64,000 nucleotides of DNA from Ammoniphilus sp. YIM 78166 (lineage in GTDB: Bacteria; Bacillota; Bacilli; Aneurinibacillales; RAOX-1). Below are positions 34,937 to 43,561 of the stretch, in pieces. Under the pieces are notes generated by a model that saw nothing but the letters and a program-made list of their open reading frames with translations, was not told where the DNA came from and made no database searches. The stretch is taken from NCBI RefSeq assembly GCF_004522215.1, contig NZ_SDLR01000002.1:930001-994000 (forward strand). Reading direction: 5' to 3'. Numbering within the stretch: the first letter of the stretch is position 1; each line of letters opens with the position of its first letter. A program made the position numbers and the translations under genes.

Positions 34937-36283
34937 ATGGAGAATACTGTTTCTTTAAAGCGTACACTAACTCTTGCGCCGGTTGTATTGTTCGGAATTT
35001 CCTTTATGGCGATTGGAACCGTTTTCAGCACTTATGGCATCGCGGCGCAAATAACGGATGGGGTTGTAGCGGGTGCCTATGTACTGACTCTAATGGCGAT
35101 GCTTTTAACGGCGAATAGCTACGGTAAAATGTCCAGAGCTTATCCTTTTTCCGGATCCGCTTACACTTATGCTCAGAAGTCGATTGGACCACGAGTTGGT
35201 TTTCTAGTCGGGTGGGCGATATTAATTGATTATTTGTTTATTCCCATGGTTAATTTTTTGGTTTTCTCTATCTTCTTCGAGGCTCAATTTCCTCAAGTCC
35301 CGAGTTATGTCTGGATTTTAGCGATGCTGCTTGTTGTAACCTTCATTAACGTCAGAGGGATTAAGATGGCGTCTAGGGTGAATTTACTTATATCCATCTT
35401 CGGATTTCTTTTTATTTTGATCTTTTGCGTGTTAGCAGTAAAAAAAGTCATGGAGGGCGTTGGGACAGGGAGTCTAATCACAACGTATCCTTTTTTTCAT
35501 CATGGTATTACCCCCTCACATGTTCTTACTGGCGTAGCCTTGCTATGCTTCTCTTTCCTGGGATTTGACTCGGTAACCACGTTTGCTGAAGAAACGATTC
35601 AGCCTACGAAAACGATTCCGCGGGCGATTATGATCGTCACATTGCTTGGAGGGGTTGTTTTTATCGTGGTCTCGTATTTGTGCTATACCGTTTTCCCGGA
35701 TCATACCAAGTTCCAAAACGCCGATGCGGGTTCATTCGATATCATTATTTTAGTTGGCGGTACTTTCCTTAAATCTACGTTTCTAGCCTTTATAGCCGTT
35801 GGATGTTTTGCTTCTGCTATGGTATCGCAGGCAAGCGTAGGACGCATTATGTATGCGATGGGAAAAGATGAAGTTCTTCCCAAAAAGTTTTTTGGCTATA
35901 TTCATCCGAAATATCAAACACCGATTCTCAATATATTGATCGTAAGCGCTATTTCCTTAACGGCCTTGTTCATGAATTTGGAAACCGTTGCCTTATTCAT
36001 CAATTTTGGCGCACTGGTTGCATTCACCTTCGTTAATCTATCCGTGTTTTTTCACTATTTCATTCGACAGAGAGAACGCACCTTCTTAGGCATCCTCTCT
36101 TATATGCTCCTTCCTTTGGCGGGTGTTGCAGTTAACATATGGTTGCTTATCGGATTGGATGGACATTCAAAAACATTGGGCAGCTTATGGTTGTTGGCTG
36201 GTTTCATTTACTTGCTCGTTCTAACCAAAGGATTTAGCAAAAAAACGCCGGAATTAAAATTAAACGAGAGCTATGAAGTCTAG
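34937..36283 (+). CDS. APC-superfamily amino acid permease
   Basis: A 448-residue secondary transporter with about twelve hydrophobic segments. The start LAPVVLFGISFMAIGTVFSTYG and the early SGSAYTYAQKSIGP match the amino acid-polyamine-organocation family (TM1 unwound region and the GSAYTYA helix 3 motif). FLGFDSVTTFAEET is the typical TM6 region. AAAAGGAGG precedes ATG. The next gene, an amidohydrolase, starts 13 bases after its stop, suggesting uptake of an amino acid derivative or amide that is then hydrolysed. Confidence 0.88.
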   Translation: MENTVSLKRTLTLAPVVLFGISFMAIGTVFSTYGIAAQITDGVVAGAYVLTLMAMLLTANSYGKMSRAYPFSGSAYTYAQKSIGPRVGFLVGWAILIDYLFIPMVNFLVFSIFFEAQFPQVPSYVWILAMLLVVTFINVRGIKMASRVNLLISIFGFLFILIFCVLAVKKVMEGVGTGSLITTYPFFHHGITPSHVLTGVALLCFSFLGFDSVTTFAEETIQPTKTIPRAIMIVTLLGGVVFIVVSYLCYTVFPDHTKFQNADAGSFDIIILVGGTFLKSTFLAFIAVGCFASAMVSQASVGRIMYAMGKDEVLPKKFFGYIHPKYQTPILNILIVSAISLTALFMNLETVALFINFGALVAFTFVNLSVFFHYFIRQRERTFLGILSYMLLPLAGVAVNIWLLIGLDGHSKTLGSLWLLAGFIYLLVLTKGFSKKTPELKLNESYEV

Positions 36284-36296
36284 AATGGAGGACAAT

Positions 36297-37904
36297 ATGA
36301 GAACAGCAGATGTAATTTTGACTAGCAATGCCGTGTTTACCGGGTTGGATGAATGTCCGCACCCGGCGGCCATCGTGATCGTTGGCAATAAAATTGCGCA
36401 TATTGGTACTAGACAAGAAGTTGAAAGTTGGATCGGTCCGCATACGAAGCAGTTTCATTATGAGGATCAATTAATCATGGCCGGGTTTCACGATTTTCAT
36501 GTACATGTGATGCTGGGCAGTCTTTTTAACGAATTCAGTGTGTCTTTGTCTGAAGCGAAGTCGGAGTTAGAGGCGGTGGAGATGGTTAAGCAATACGCGC
36601 ATTCTAGACCGGAGGATCACTGGATTATTGGTTACGGCTGGGATAAAGACAGTTGGACAAATCCAGATTATCCGCATCGATCATCACTGGATAGGGTGCT
36701 ACCCGATCGACCAGCCCTGCTGTTTTCGGCAGAATGTCATTATGCATGGGTGAACAGTAAAGCATTGGAATTGATCAACGTGGATCGGAACACCGTATCT
36801 CCTCCTTTCGGCATCATTCATAAGGACGAGTTTGGCGAGCCGACCGGCATCCTGCACGAGTCAGCCATGAGCCTGGCGGCTGATCATGCGCTTCATTTCT
36901 CCGAAAAGCGGGAAGAGGAAATTTTGGTAAACTTTTTCAAACAAGCAGCCAAAGTTGGAGTCACATCCGTACATGATATGTTCTCCAGTCGTGCGATGAA
37001 AAAAATCATGCGATATGAATTGTTTAAGAAATTTGAAGACCAAGAACGCATGAGTGCCCGCATTCATATTTTACCTGCACTCGATGGTGACTTGGAAACC
37101 GCCAAAGCGTTAAGGGAAACCTACCAATCCGACAAGCTGCAATTTTCAGGATTAAAGCAATTCATAGACGGAGTCGTATCCGGTCATACAGCCTATATGC
37201 TGGATCCCTATATCGATCAACCGGAATGGAGAGGGGAACCTGCTTTCCCGGAAGAAACAATCAAGCAATGGGTTATTGATGCAGATCGGGAGGGGTTCCG
37301 GATCCGCTTCCATACCATTGGTGACGCGGCGACAAGGATTGCCCTGGATGCTTTCGAGGAAGCACAGAAGCGGAATGGCAGGCGGGATTCTAGACACACG
37401 CTAGAACACCTTGAAGTTGTTCATCCAGAGGATATCCCTCGCTTCAAGCAACTGGGGGTCATGGCTTCCATGCAGCCGCAGCACTTGGCGCTCATGCCAG
37501 TCAGCAGCTATACGACTCGAATCGGCGAGGAGAAGAGCGATCGCATATACCCCATAAAAACACTCAAAGAGTCGGGGGCGACCCTAGCGTTCGGGAGTGA
37601 TTATCCCGTTGCGCCGCTTAATCCGATGCTGGAAATTCACCGTGCGGTGACAAGGTTGGAGTATAGCGAAGATAGAGTCTTGAATGAAGCGGAATGTATT
37701 CCGCTGGTGGATGCTTTGCGACATTATACGGTCGATCCGGCCTACGGCGCTTTCCGGGAGAACGAAATGGGAACGCTGGAAAAGGGCAAGCTGGCAGATA
37801 TCGTTGTGCTGGATCGCAATTTATTTGAAGTATCACCGGAACAGATACGCGATGCAAAGGTACGCTTGACGATGATGGATGGCAAAATCGTTTTCGAAAG
37901 CTAA
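36297..37904 (+). CDS. YtcJ-like amidohydrolase 1
   Basis: Metal-dependent hydrolase of the amidohydrolase_3 (YtcJ/NfdA-like) group, 535 residues. The metal motif HDFHVH follows LIMAGF at about residue 62. Further ligands are probably in HTIGDAATR and HTLEHLEVVH, and the final Asp in FGSDYPV. C-terminal GTLEKGKLADIVVLD is typical of the small beta-domain. These enzymes cleave N-formyl, N-acyl or related amides; the substrate is unknown. ATG 36297 is used with GGAGG just upstream; ATG 36273 overlaps the permease. A paralogue lies at 40264. Confidence 0.85.
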   Translation: MRTADVILTSNAVFTGLDECPHPAAIVIVGNKIAHIGTRQEVESWIGPHTKQFHYEDQLIMAGFHDFHVHVMLGSLFNEFSVSLSEAKSELEAVEMVKQYAHSRPEDHWIIGYGWDKDSWTNPDYPHRSSLDRVLPDRPALLFSAECHYAWVNSKALELINVDRNTVSPPFGIIHKDEFGEPTGILHESAMSLAADHALHFSEKREEEILVNFFKQAAKVGVTSVHDMFSSRAMKKIMRYELFKKFEDQERMSARIHILPALDGDLETAKALRETYQSDKLQFSGLKQFIDGVVSGHTAYMLDPYIDQPEWRGEPAFPEETIKQWVIDADREGFRIRFHTIGDAATRIALDAFEEAQKRNGRRDSRHTLEHLEVVHPEDIPRFKQLGVMASMQPQHLALMPVSSYTTRIGEEKSDRIYPIKTLKESGATLAFGSDYPVAPLNPMLEIHRAVTRLEYSEDRVLNEAECIPLVDALRHYTVDPAYGAFRENEMGTLEKGKLADIVVLDRNLFEVSPEQIRDAKVRLTMMDGKIVFES

Positions 37905-37937
37905 CAGCCAATTAGGACTGGCTATCAAATGTTTATT

Positions 37938-37954
37938 TTGGCATTATTCTTGCG
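37938..37954 (+). promoter_or_regulatory. Sigma-54 (-24/-12) promoter before nitrilase 2
   Basis: TTGGCATTATTCTTGCG: GG and GC elements exactly 12 bases apart, close to consensus. It lies 28 bases before the start of the next gene. The activator is probably the protein encoded at 43562-44974. Confidence 0.65.
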
Positions 37955-37981
37955 TGTTATATTGATAGGGAGGCTTTCATC

Positions 37982-38794
37982 GTGAAAATGGTGAGGATCG
38001 CATTGGCACAACTCATTTGTGAAGACGGGAAGGTTGAGCACAATCTGGCTTGTTTAGATCAGGTGGTGAATAATTATGGTCATTCTCACGACTTCATTAT
38101 TTTTCCTGAGACCTTTATCACAGGATTTCTTTCTCCGGAGGTTGCTCGTACCTTAGCTGAACCTTTAAATGGACCCATTATTAAACATTTGGAGCGTCAA
38201 GCCAAGGAAGCTAATACTTCCATTGTTGTTGGGTTTTACGAAAAGGAGGGAGAGAATACTTATAACACAACGGTTCTAGTCGGACCGACAGGATTGTTGC
38301 TATCCTATCGCAAAACCCATTTGTGGGTAGGCGAATCTGAGGTAGTTCATGCAGGAAATTGTTTTCGAAGCTGCAGCTGGGAGGACACAAAAATCGGGCT
38401 ACTCATTTGCTACGATATAGAATTTCCGGAAACCGCACGTGCAGTTGCAAGTATGGGAACAGAGCTATTGTTTGTGACAGATGGGAATTGGGACGGTCCG
38501 GTTCACCGTGTTGCGATTCAAGCCAGAGCACAGGAGAATCAAATGTTTGTTGCTCTGGTAAATCGAATTGGACAATTAGACGGGACTACGTTTTGTGGAG
38601 AGAGCGTTGTTGTTGATCCATATGGACGGATCATTGCGGAAGCGGGACGTGAAGAGGAGGTTTTATCGGTATCGCTAGACTTGTCTCTTGTTCAGGAGAG
38701 TAGACAACAGTATCATTATCTGAGGGCTCGAAGGGTGCATAGTAATGCACCTTCTAAGGAAATTGGAAAGGGAATTTGGGAAGTTAGAATCTAA
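37982..38794 (+). CDS. Nitrilase-superfamily carbon-nitrogen hydrolase 2
   Basis: A 270-residue amidase-type enzyme with the triad E43 (FPETFITGF), K111 (YRKTHLW) and C143 (LICYDIEFPE). CYDIEFPE is the usual spacing after the nucleophile. Only distantly similar to the copy at 28853, so it probably has another substrate. Starts with GTG behind GGGAGG. Preceded by a sigma-54 promoter and followed after 40 bases by a MerR gene, so it may be nitrogen- or substrate-induced. Confidence 0.85.
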   Translation: MKMVRIALAQLICEDGKVEHNLACLDQVVNNYGHSHDFIIFPETFITGFLSPEVARTLAEPLNGPIIKHLERQAKEANTSIVVGFYEKEGENTYNTTVLVGPTGLLLSYRKTHLWVGESEVVHAGNCFRSCSWEDTKIGLLICYDIEFPETARAVASMGTELLFVTDGNWDGPVHRVAIQARAQENQMFVALVNRIGQLDGTTFCGESVVVDPYGRIIAEAGREEEVLSVSLDLSLVQESRQQYHYLRARRVHSNAPSKEIGKGIWEVRI

Positions 38795-38834
38795 TCATTT
38801 AAATTTTTTATGTTAGTTAGAAGGAGAAATAGCC

Positions 38835-39698
38835 ATGCAAAACAAACTCAGTATAGGAGAAATGGCGAAGCTGCGAGGCATAACTGTCGATACGTTGCGT
38901 CACTACGATAAAATTGGCTTACTGAAGCCTTATTACATAGATCCTGATACCGGTTATCGTTTTTACTCTATTTCTCAGTATGAAGTGCTAGGAACCATAA
39001 AAGAACTAAGAAGAGTAGGTTTTTCCTTGGGAGAAATCAAAGAATTTTTAACAAACCGAAATGTTAAAAAGTCGGTTCAACTACTTGAACAATCGATGTA
39101 TAATATTCAAGAAAAAATAAAGGAATTACAATATATCCATCATACATTGAAGAATCGGTTGGAAAATATTGAATATTTTACGAGCAGTTACGAGAATGCG
39201 GATATTTTGATTAAACATTTTGAAGAAAGAGAGTACATTCAGCTAACTAGACCATTTAGTTGGGAAGATACTGAGAATATTCATTTTGGATTCTTAGAGC
39301 TTGAAAACATGATTGGTGGGATCATTCCGGTATTGGCTAGCAATAAATTTGGAGATTTTATCGATAAAGAGTATTTCGATGAAATCCGCCAATCATCTGA
39401 ATTTATCCATAACATTAGTACATTTCAATCTACATTATTTATTCTTGTACAAGAGGAAGAGTGTAATCAACCTACTAAAAAATTAGAAGAAGGGTTATTT
39501 GCTTGCACTTACTACGGAGGACTTGTAAGAAAGAAAATGTTGCCACAACTTAAGAAGCTACTTGATTATTGTGATACCCATGAGTACATTATTATCGGAG
39601 ATGCCATTCGTGTTATGCAAATAGACGTTTCACTGACGAACCATTTCGAGGAAGCTTACTATGAAATTCAAATTCCAATCCGCGAGAATGTAAAATAA
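38835..39698 (+). CDS. MerR-family regulator with GyrI-like effector domain
   Basis: A 287-residue regulator. Residues 5-75 are a MerR winged helix (SIGEMAKLRGITVDTLRHYDKIGLLKP divided as helix, turn and wing). Residues 85-120 form a coiled coil. The rest resembles the GyrI/AraC-effector (BmrR-type) small-molecule-binding fold, ending FEEAYYEIQIPI. RBS AAGGAG. Likely controls neighbours by binding a hydrophobic or amide ligand; no MerR-type promoter is obvious directly next to it. Ends at a terminator. Confidence 0.82.
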   Translation: MQNKLSIGEMAKLRGITVDTLRHYDKIGLLKPYYIDPDTGYRFYSISQYEVLGTIKELRRVGFSLGEIKEFLTNRNVKKSVQLLEQSMYNIQEKIKELQYIHHTLKNRLENIEYFTSSYENADILIKHFEEREYIQLTRPFSWEDTENIHFGFLELENMIGGIIPVLASNKFGDFIDKEYFDEIRQSSEFIHNISTFQSTLFILVQEEECNQPTKKLEEGLFACTYYGGLVRKKMLPQLKKLLDYCDTHEYIIIGDAIRVMQIDVSLTNHFEEAYYEIQIPIRENVK

Positions 39699-39708
39699 AA
39701 TGTTCAGT

Positions 39709-39748
39709 CTTCTAAATGACACTCAGCTCATTTAGAAGGCTTTTTTTT
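39709..39748 (+). terminator. Terminator after the MerR/GyrI gene
   Basis: CTTCTAAATGA / TCATTTAGAAG stem, eight-base loop, then GC and eight T. Confidence 0.92.
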
Positions 39749-39774
39749 GTTATTACCGTTGACTCTAGAGTTAG

Positions 39775-40233
39775 ACAAGACTTTATGATGAATTCATAAC
39801 TTATGAATGGAGGTATGTTATTATTATCGGAATTTTAAGAGTTAAATTAGGGGGTGCAACGATTACACCCAAAGATATTTCAGAAACACCGATATCTTAT
39901 ACCATTGTAGATGGAAAAATTGTATTCGAAGGACAAAAAGAAACAGAAATTAAGCTTAATGGAAAAACAATTTCATTTGATCAACCGTCGATAAATGATA
40001 ACGGTTCCATACAAGTTCCTGCCCAAACCTTATTTGAAGCTCTAGGCATTAAAAGTGTTTGGGACAAGCAAACCCATACTATTCCTGCTAGTCAAGGGGA
40101 TACAAAGCTAATTGTTCCTGTAAAGCTAGTAAATGGTGTACCCATGATTTCAGTCCGATTTGTATCTGAAACATTCGGAGCAAAGGTTACCTGGATAAAA
40201 GCGACGAGATCCGTTGAAATCATAACAAACTAA
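39775..40233 (+). pseudogene. 3' remnant: amidohydrolase tail plus copper-amine-oxidase-like domain
   Basis: The frame read from 39823 to the TAA at 40231 has no ATG, GTG or TTG start at its 5' side. A GGAGG-ATG at 39808-39817 opens another frame that stops after seven codons, so it looks frameshifted or deleted. The product first shows ISYTIVDGKIVFEG, matching the end of YtcJ-like enzymes (LTIVDGKVVF at 41830). It then gives about 90 residues like the copper amine oxidase N-terminal-like stalk domain (IQVPAQTLFEALGIKSVWD, FVSETFGAKVTWI). Most of the hydrolase is missing. It precedes a complete paralogue. Confidence 0.6.
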
Positions 40234-40263
40234 TTTTGTTGAAAATGAAAGGAAGAATTCAAA

Positions 40264-41877
40264 ATGAGACAACGACTAGCCGACATCATCGTTTCAAGTA
40301 ATACCGTATTTACAGGACTTACGGATCATCCGGAATCTGCTTCCATTGCAATAATTGACAATAAAATCGTTGCCATTGGAACGGAAGCAGAAATTAAACA
40401 TTTGGTAGGGGAACATACAAAGATCTACGATTTCAAAGACCAATTCATAATGCCTGGATTTCACGATTTCCATCTTCATATTATGCAGGGAGCGATTGCA
40501 CTTCATAGTGTCAATCTATTCTCGGCTCGTTCAGAAGATGAGGCGCTAGACATGATTCAAGAATTCGCGAAGAATAATCCGGCTAATCCATGGGTCATCG
40601 GATTTACCTGGGACGCAGGTTATTGGGATAAGAAAGAATTACCCACACGTTCTTCATTAGATCGTATCCTTCCAGATCGGCCAGCAATCATGTTTCATGC
40701 AGAGGGTCATTATGCATGGGTAAATACTAAGGCCTTAGAGTTAGCAAACATCACTCGTAATACGCAAAAGCCTTCTTACGGCTATATTGGAAAAGACACC
40801 AATGGGGAACCAAATGGCATCTTATATGAAAATGCAATGGATGATGTAATTCACCATGCTTTTAATTTTTCTCGAAACCAAAAGGAAGAAATGTTCTCCA
40901 ATTTTTTGGCCTATGCAGCAAGCCTAGGCATTACTGCCGTCCATGACTTACATGCTTTGAAATCAGTAGAAGCACTTGATGTATTCGAAGAGTTTGAAAG
41001 CAAGGGAAATTTAACAACACGAGTTCATTTATGGCCAGCCTTAAATGGCGATATTGATCATGCTAAAAAACTACGAGATACCTATCAATCGGAAAAACTC
41101 CGCGTGAGTGGACTTAAACAATTTATCGATGGCGTTATTACTTCCCGCACTGCTTTTTTACTCGAGCCTTACGCGGACCAACCTGAAACACGTGGAGAGA
41201 CAACTTTGCCTCCTGAGACCATTAAGGAATGGGTCCTAAAAGCAGATGAGGAGGGATTCAGCATTCGCTTTCATGCGATTGGGGATGGAGCGATTCGTCT
41301 TGCTTTAGATGCTTATGAGGAAGCACAAAAGGTGAATGGTAAGCGGGACTCCCGTCATTCTATTGAGCATGTAGAAGTGATACACCCACAAGATATTCAT
41401 CGTTTCAAAGAGCTAGGCGTTACCGCATCGATGCAGCCTAATCACTTTGCGATGTCCGAAAGAGGTGTTTACACGGATCGAATTGGTACTGAACGCGAAA
41501 AGCATGTATTCTCGATTCGTTCGCTGCAAAAAGCGGGTGCAAAATTGGCATTTGGAACGGATTTCCCCATTGATTCTTTAAACCCACTTTTACAAATTTA
41601 CCGTGCCGTAACGAGAATTGACAGTAGTGGAAATACAGTATGGCATCCGCATGAATGTATAACACTTAGTGAAGCGTTAAAAGCGTATACAATCGGACCG
41701 GCACAAGGTGCCTTTCGAGAATATGAGTTAGGAACATTAGAAGTAGGGAAACTTGCTGATATTGTTGTTCTAGAACAAAATCTATTTCAAATACCCGTGG
41801 AGGAAATACCTCATACTAAAGTATTATTAACCATAGTTGATGGAAAAGTTGTTTTTGACGAAAGAGACGTAGTATAA
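40264..41877 (+). CDS. YtcJ-like amidohydrolase 2
   Basis: A 537-residue paralogue of the enzyme at 36297, roughly half identical by eye over its whole length. It keeps the HDFHLH metal motif after FIMPGF, HAIGDGAIR, the HSIEHVEVIH stretch and FGTDFPI. It lacks a signal peptide, so it is cytoplasmic. AAAGGAAG precedes ATG. The YfcC-type carrier follows 25 bases later and probably imports its substrate, giving a second transporter-amidohydrolase pair. The exact amide is unknown. Confidence 0.85.
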   Translation: MRQRLADIIVSSNTVFTGLTDHPESASIAIIDNKIVAIGTEAEIKHLVGEHTKIYDFKDQFIMPGFHDFHLHIMQGAIALHSVNLFSARSEDEALDMIQEFAKNNPANPWVIGFTWDAGYWDKKELPTRSSLDRILPDRPAIMFHAEGHYAWVNTKALELANITRNTQKPSYGYIGKDTNGEPNGILYENAMDDVIHHAFNFSRNQKEEMFSNFLAYAASLGITAVHDLHALKSVEALDVFEEFESKGNLTTRVHLWPALNGDIDHAKKLRDTYQSEKLRVSGLKQFIDGVITSRTAFLLEPYADQPETRGETTLPPETIKEWVLKADEEGFSIRFHAIGDGAIRLALDAYEEAQKVNGKRDSRHSIEHVEVIHPQDIHRFKELGVTASMQPNHFAMSERGVYTDRIGTEREKHVFSIRSLQKAGAKLAFGTDFPIDSLNPLLQIYRAVTRIDSSGNTVWHPHECITLSEALKAYTIGPAQGAFREYELGTLEVGKLADIVVLEQNLFQIPVEEIPHTKVLLTIVDGKVVFDERDVV

Positions 41878-41902
41878 ATATCAAATTGATTGAGGTGGTA
41901 CA

Positions 41903-43339
41903 ATGTCCATTCTTATGGAGGAGCAAAAAACATACTCCGAAGTTAAAAATAAGAAAAAAGTTGTCATTCCGCATACGTATGCTATTTTGCTCTTTATCAT
42001 CTTATTTGCCGCAGCCTCCACCTATATATTAACTCCGGGTGAATATGAAAGAAAGGTAGATGAAGCTACAGGTAGTACATTGGTAGTAAGTGGAAGTTAT
42101 AGTCCAGTAGACGCAAATCCTATTGGTTTATTTGATATATTTAAAGCCATCCCAATGGGAATGCAAGATGCAGCAAATATAGTCTTTTTTATTTTTCTAG
42201 TTGGGGGCGCCTTTGGCATTATTCGTGCAACGGGCGCCATTGAAGCCGGGATAGCAAAAGCCGTAATCAAGCTAGAAGGTAAAGAAAGAATAATGATCCC
42301 CATTTCTATGATCATATTTTCAATTGGGGGGTTTAGTTTTGGATTTGCGGAAGAGAGTATTATTTTTGTTCCTATAGGAGTGGCTTTAGCACGTGCGATA
42401 GGCTTTGATGCTGTTACTGGGACGGCTATGGTAACTATTGGTGCTGCCAGTGGATTTATTGGAGGTATGCTTAATCCATTTACTGTAGGAATAGCTCAAG
42501 AAATTGCAGAAGTACCGTTATTCTCTGGATTTGCTTTCCGTTTTAGTGTATATATCGTGATTTTGCTATTCGCAATATGGTATGTTTCACGATACGCTTT
42601 TAGAGTGAAAGATGATCCTACTCATAGTGTAATCTATGAGATTGAAAGAGAAATAAATAATAAGAGTAAAGTCGAGGTGGCTACAGGCAGTAATCTGTCC
42701 TTCTATCATTATCTAGTGTTTATCGTCATAATAGGGGGATTAGCCTTCAATGTATATGGCGTGTTCCGGTGGGGATGGTTTATTACTGAGTTAACCGCAT
42801 CTTTCCTATTAATAGGATTTATAGCCGGATTAGTAGGGAAACTATCTATTAACCAAATTTTTGATTCCTTTGTAGATGGAGCGAAAGCGCTCACTTTTGG
42901 TGCATTAATTGTTGGCTTTGCAAGAGCCATTCTTGTGATATTAGAAGAAGGAAAAGTTATTGATACCATTATCTATTCTTTAGTCGGAGTAATACAAGGA
43001 TTCCCTAACTTTGGAACAGCTTTAGGCATGTTTTTAGTCCAAACTTTTTTGAATTTCTTCATTCCAGCTGGACCAGCCCAAGCCATGACGACGATGCCTG
43101 TCATGGTACCTGTTGCTGACTTGTTAGGAGTTAGCAGACAGGTGGCGGTATTAGCCTTTCAATATGGGGATGGAATTACAAATTCCATCATCCCCACATC
43201 AGCAGCACTAATGGGCTATTTAGCTGTTGCTGGCATCCCTTATGAAAAATGGGTAAAGTTTGTCTGGAAGCTTATAGTCGGGTGGTGTGTAATTGCGGCG
43301 ATGGCTCTCTTGATAGCTGTTTTGATGGGGATACACTAG
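41903..43339 (+). CDS. YfcC-family membrane carrier
   Basis: A 478-residue protein of the YfcC/ArcD-like ion transporter group, with ten to twelve hydrophobic segments. Early TYILTPGEYER is typical, as are the segments GGFSFGFAEESIIFVPIGVALARA and FIPAGPAQAMTTMPVMVPVADLLG in parts. Relatives are annotated as C4-dicarboxylate, arginine/ornithine or basic amino acid antiporters; the specificity here is unknown. GAGGTGG is the ribosome site. Followed by two hairpins. Confidence 0.82.
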   Translation: MSILMEEQKTYSEVKNKKKVVIPHTYAILLFIILFAAASTYILTPGEYERKVDEATGSTLVVSGSYSPVDANPIGLFDIFKAIPMGMQDAANIVFFIFLVGGAFGIIRATGAIEAGIAKAVIKLEGKERIMIPISMIIFSIGGFSFGFAEESIIFVPIGVALARAIGFDAVTGTAMVTIGAASGFIGGMLNPFTVGIAQEIAEVPLFSGFAFRFSVYIVILLFAIWYVSRYAFRVKDDPTHSVIYEIEREINNKSKVEVATGSNLSFYHYLVFIVIIGGLAFNVYGVFRWGWFITELTASFLLIGFIAGLVGKLSINQIFDSFVDGAKALTFGALIVGFARAILVILEEGKVIDTIIYSLVGVIQGFPNFGTALGMFLVQTFLNFFIPAGPAQAMTTMPVMVPVADLLGVSRQVAVLAFQYGDGITNSIIPTSAALMGYLAVAGIPYEKWVKFVWKLIVGWCVIAAMALLIAVLMGIH

Positions 43340-43387
43340 TCAAAGTCTTTAATTTATCTTAAGGGTATGTAAAGGTTGAATAATTAA

Positions 43388-43425
43388 ATCCCAATTTCTC
43401 ATCTTTACTCCTGAGAGATTGGGAT
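43388..43425. terminator. Hairpin after the YfcC gene
   Basis: ATCCCAAT-N-TCTCA paired with TGAGA-N-ATTGGGAT; followed by ATATTAATT. Probably the plus-strand terminator. Confidence 0.65.
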
Positions 43426-43483
43426 ATATTAATTACTAGAATCTTGCTTGGGAATCAGGTATATTCAAAACTGTAGAAAGTAC

Positions 43484-43522
43484 AAAAAAGCCCTGATTCT
43501 CCAGAAGAAGAGGATCAGAGCT
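43484..43522 (-). terminator. Terminator of the sigma-54 activator gene
   Basis: On the minus strand AGCTCTGATCCTC / GAGAATCAGGGCT then TTTTTTG; about 40 bases beyond the gene's stop. Confidence 0.8.
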
Positions 43523-43561
43523 GTTTGTCTAGCCTGAAGATACCCAACCCTTTTTTGGAAT

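Noticed and set aside
36285..36299. Overlapping permease/amidohydrolase fusion using the ATG at 36273
   Set aside because: The ATG at 36297 has a proper ribosome site and gives the normal family N terminus.
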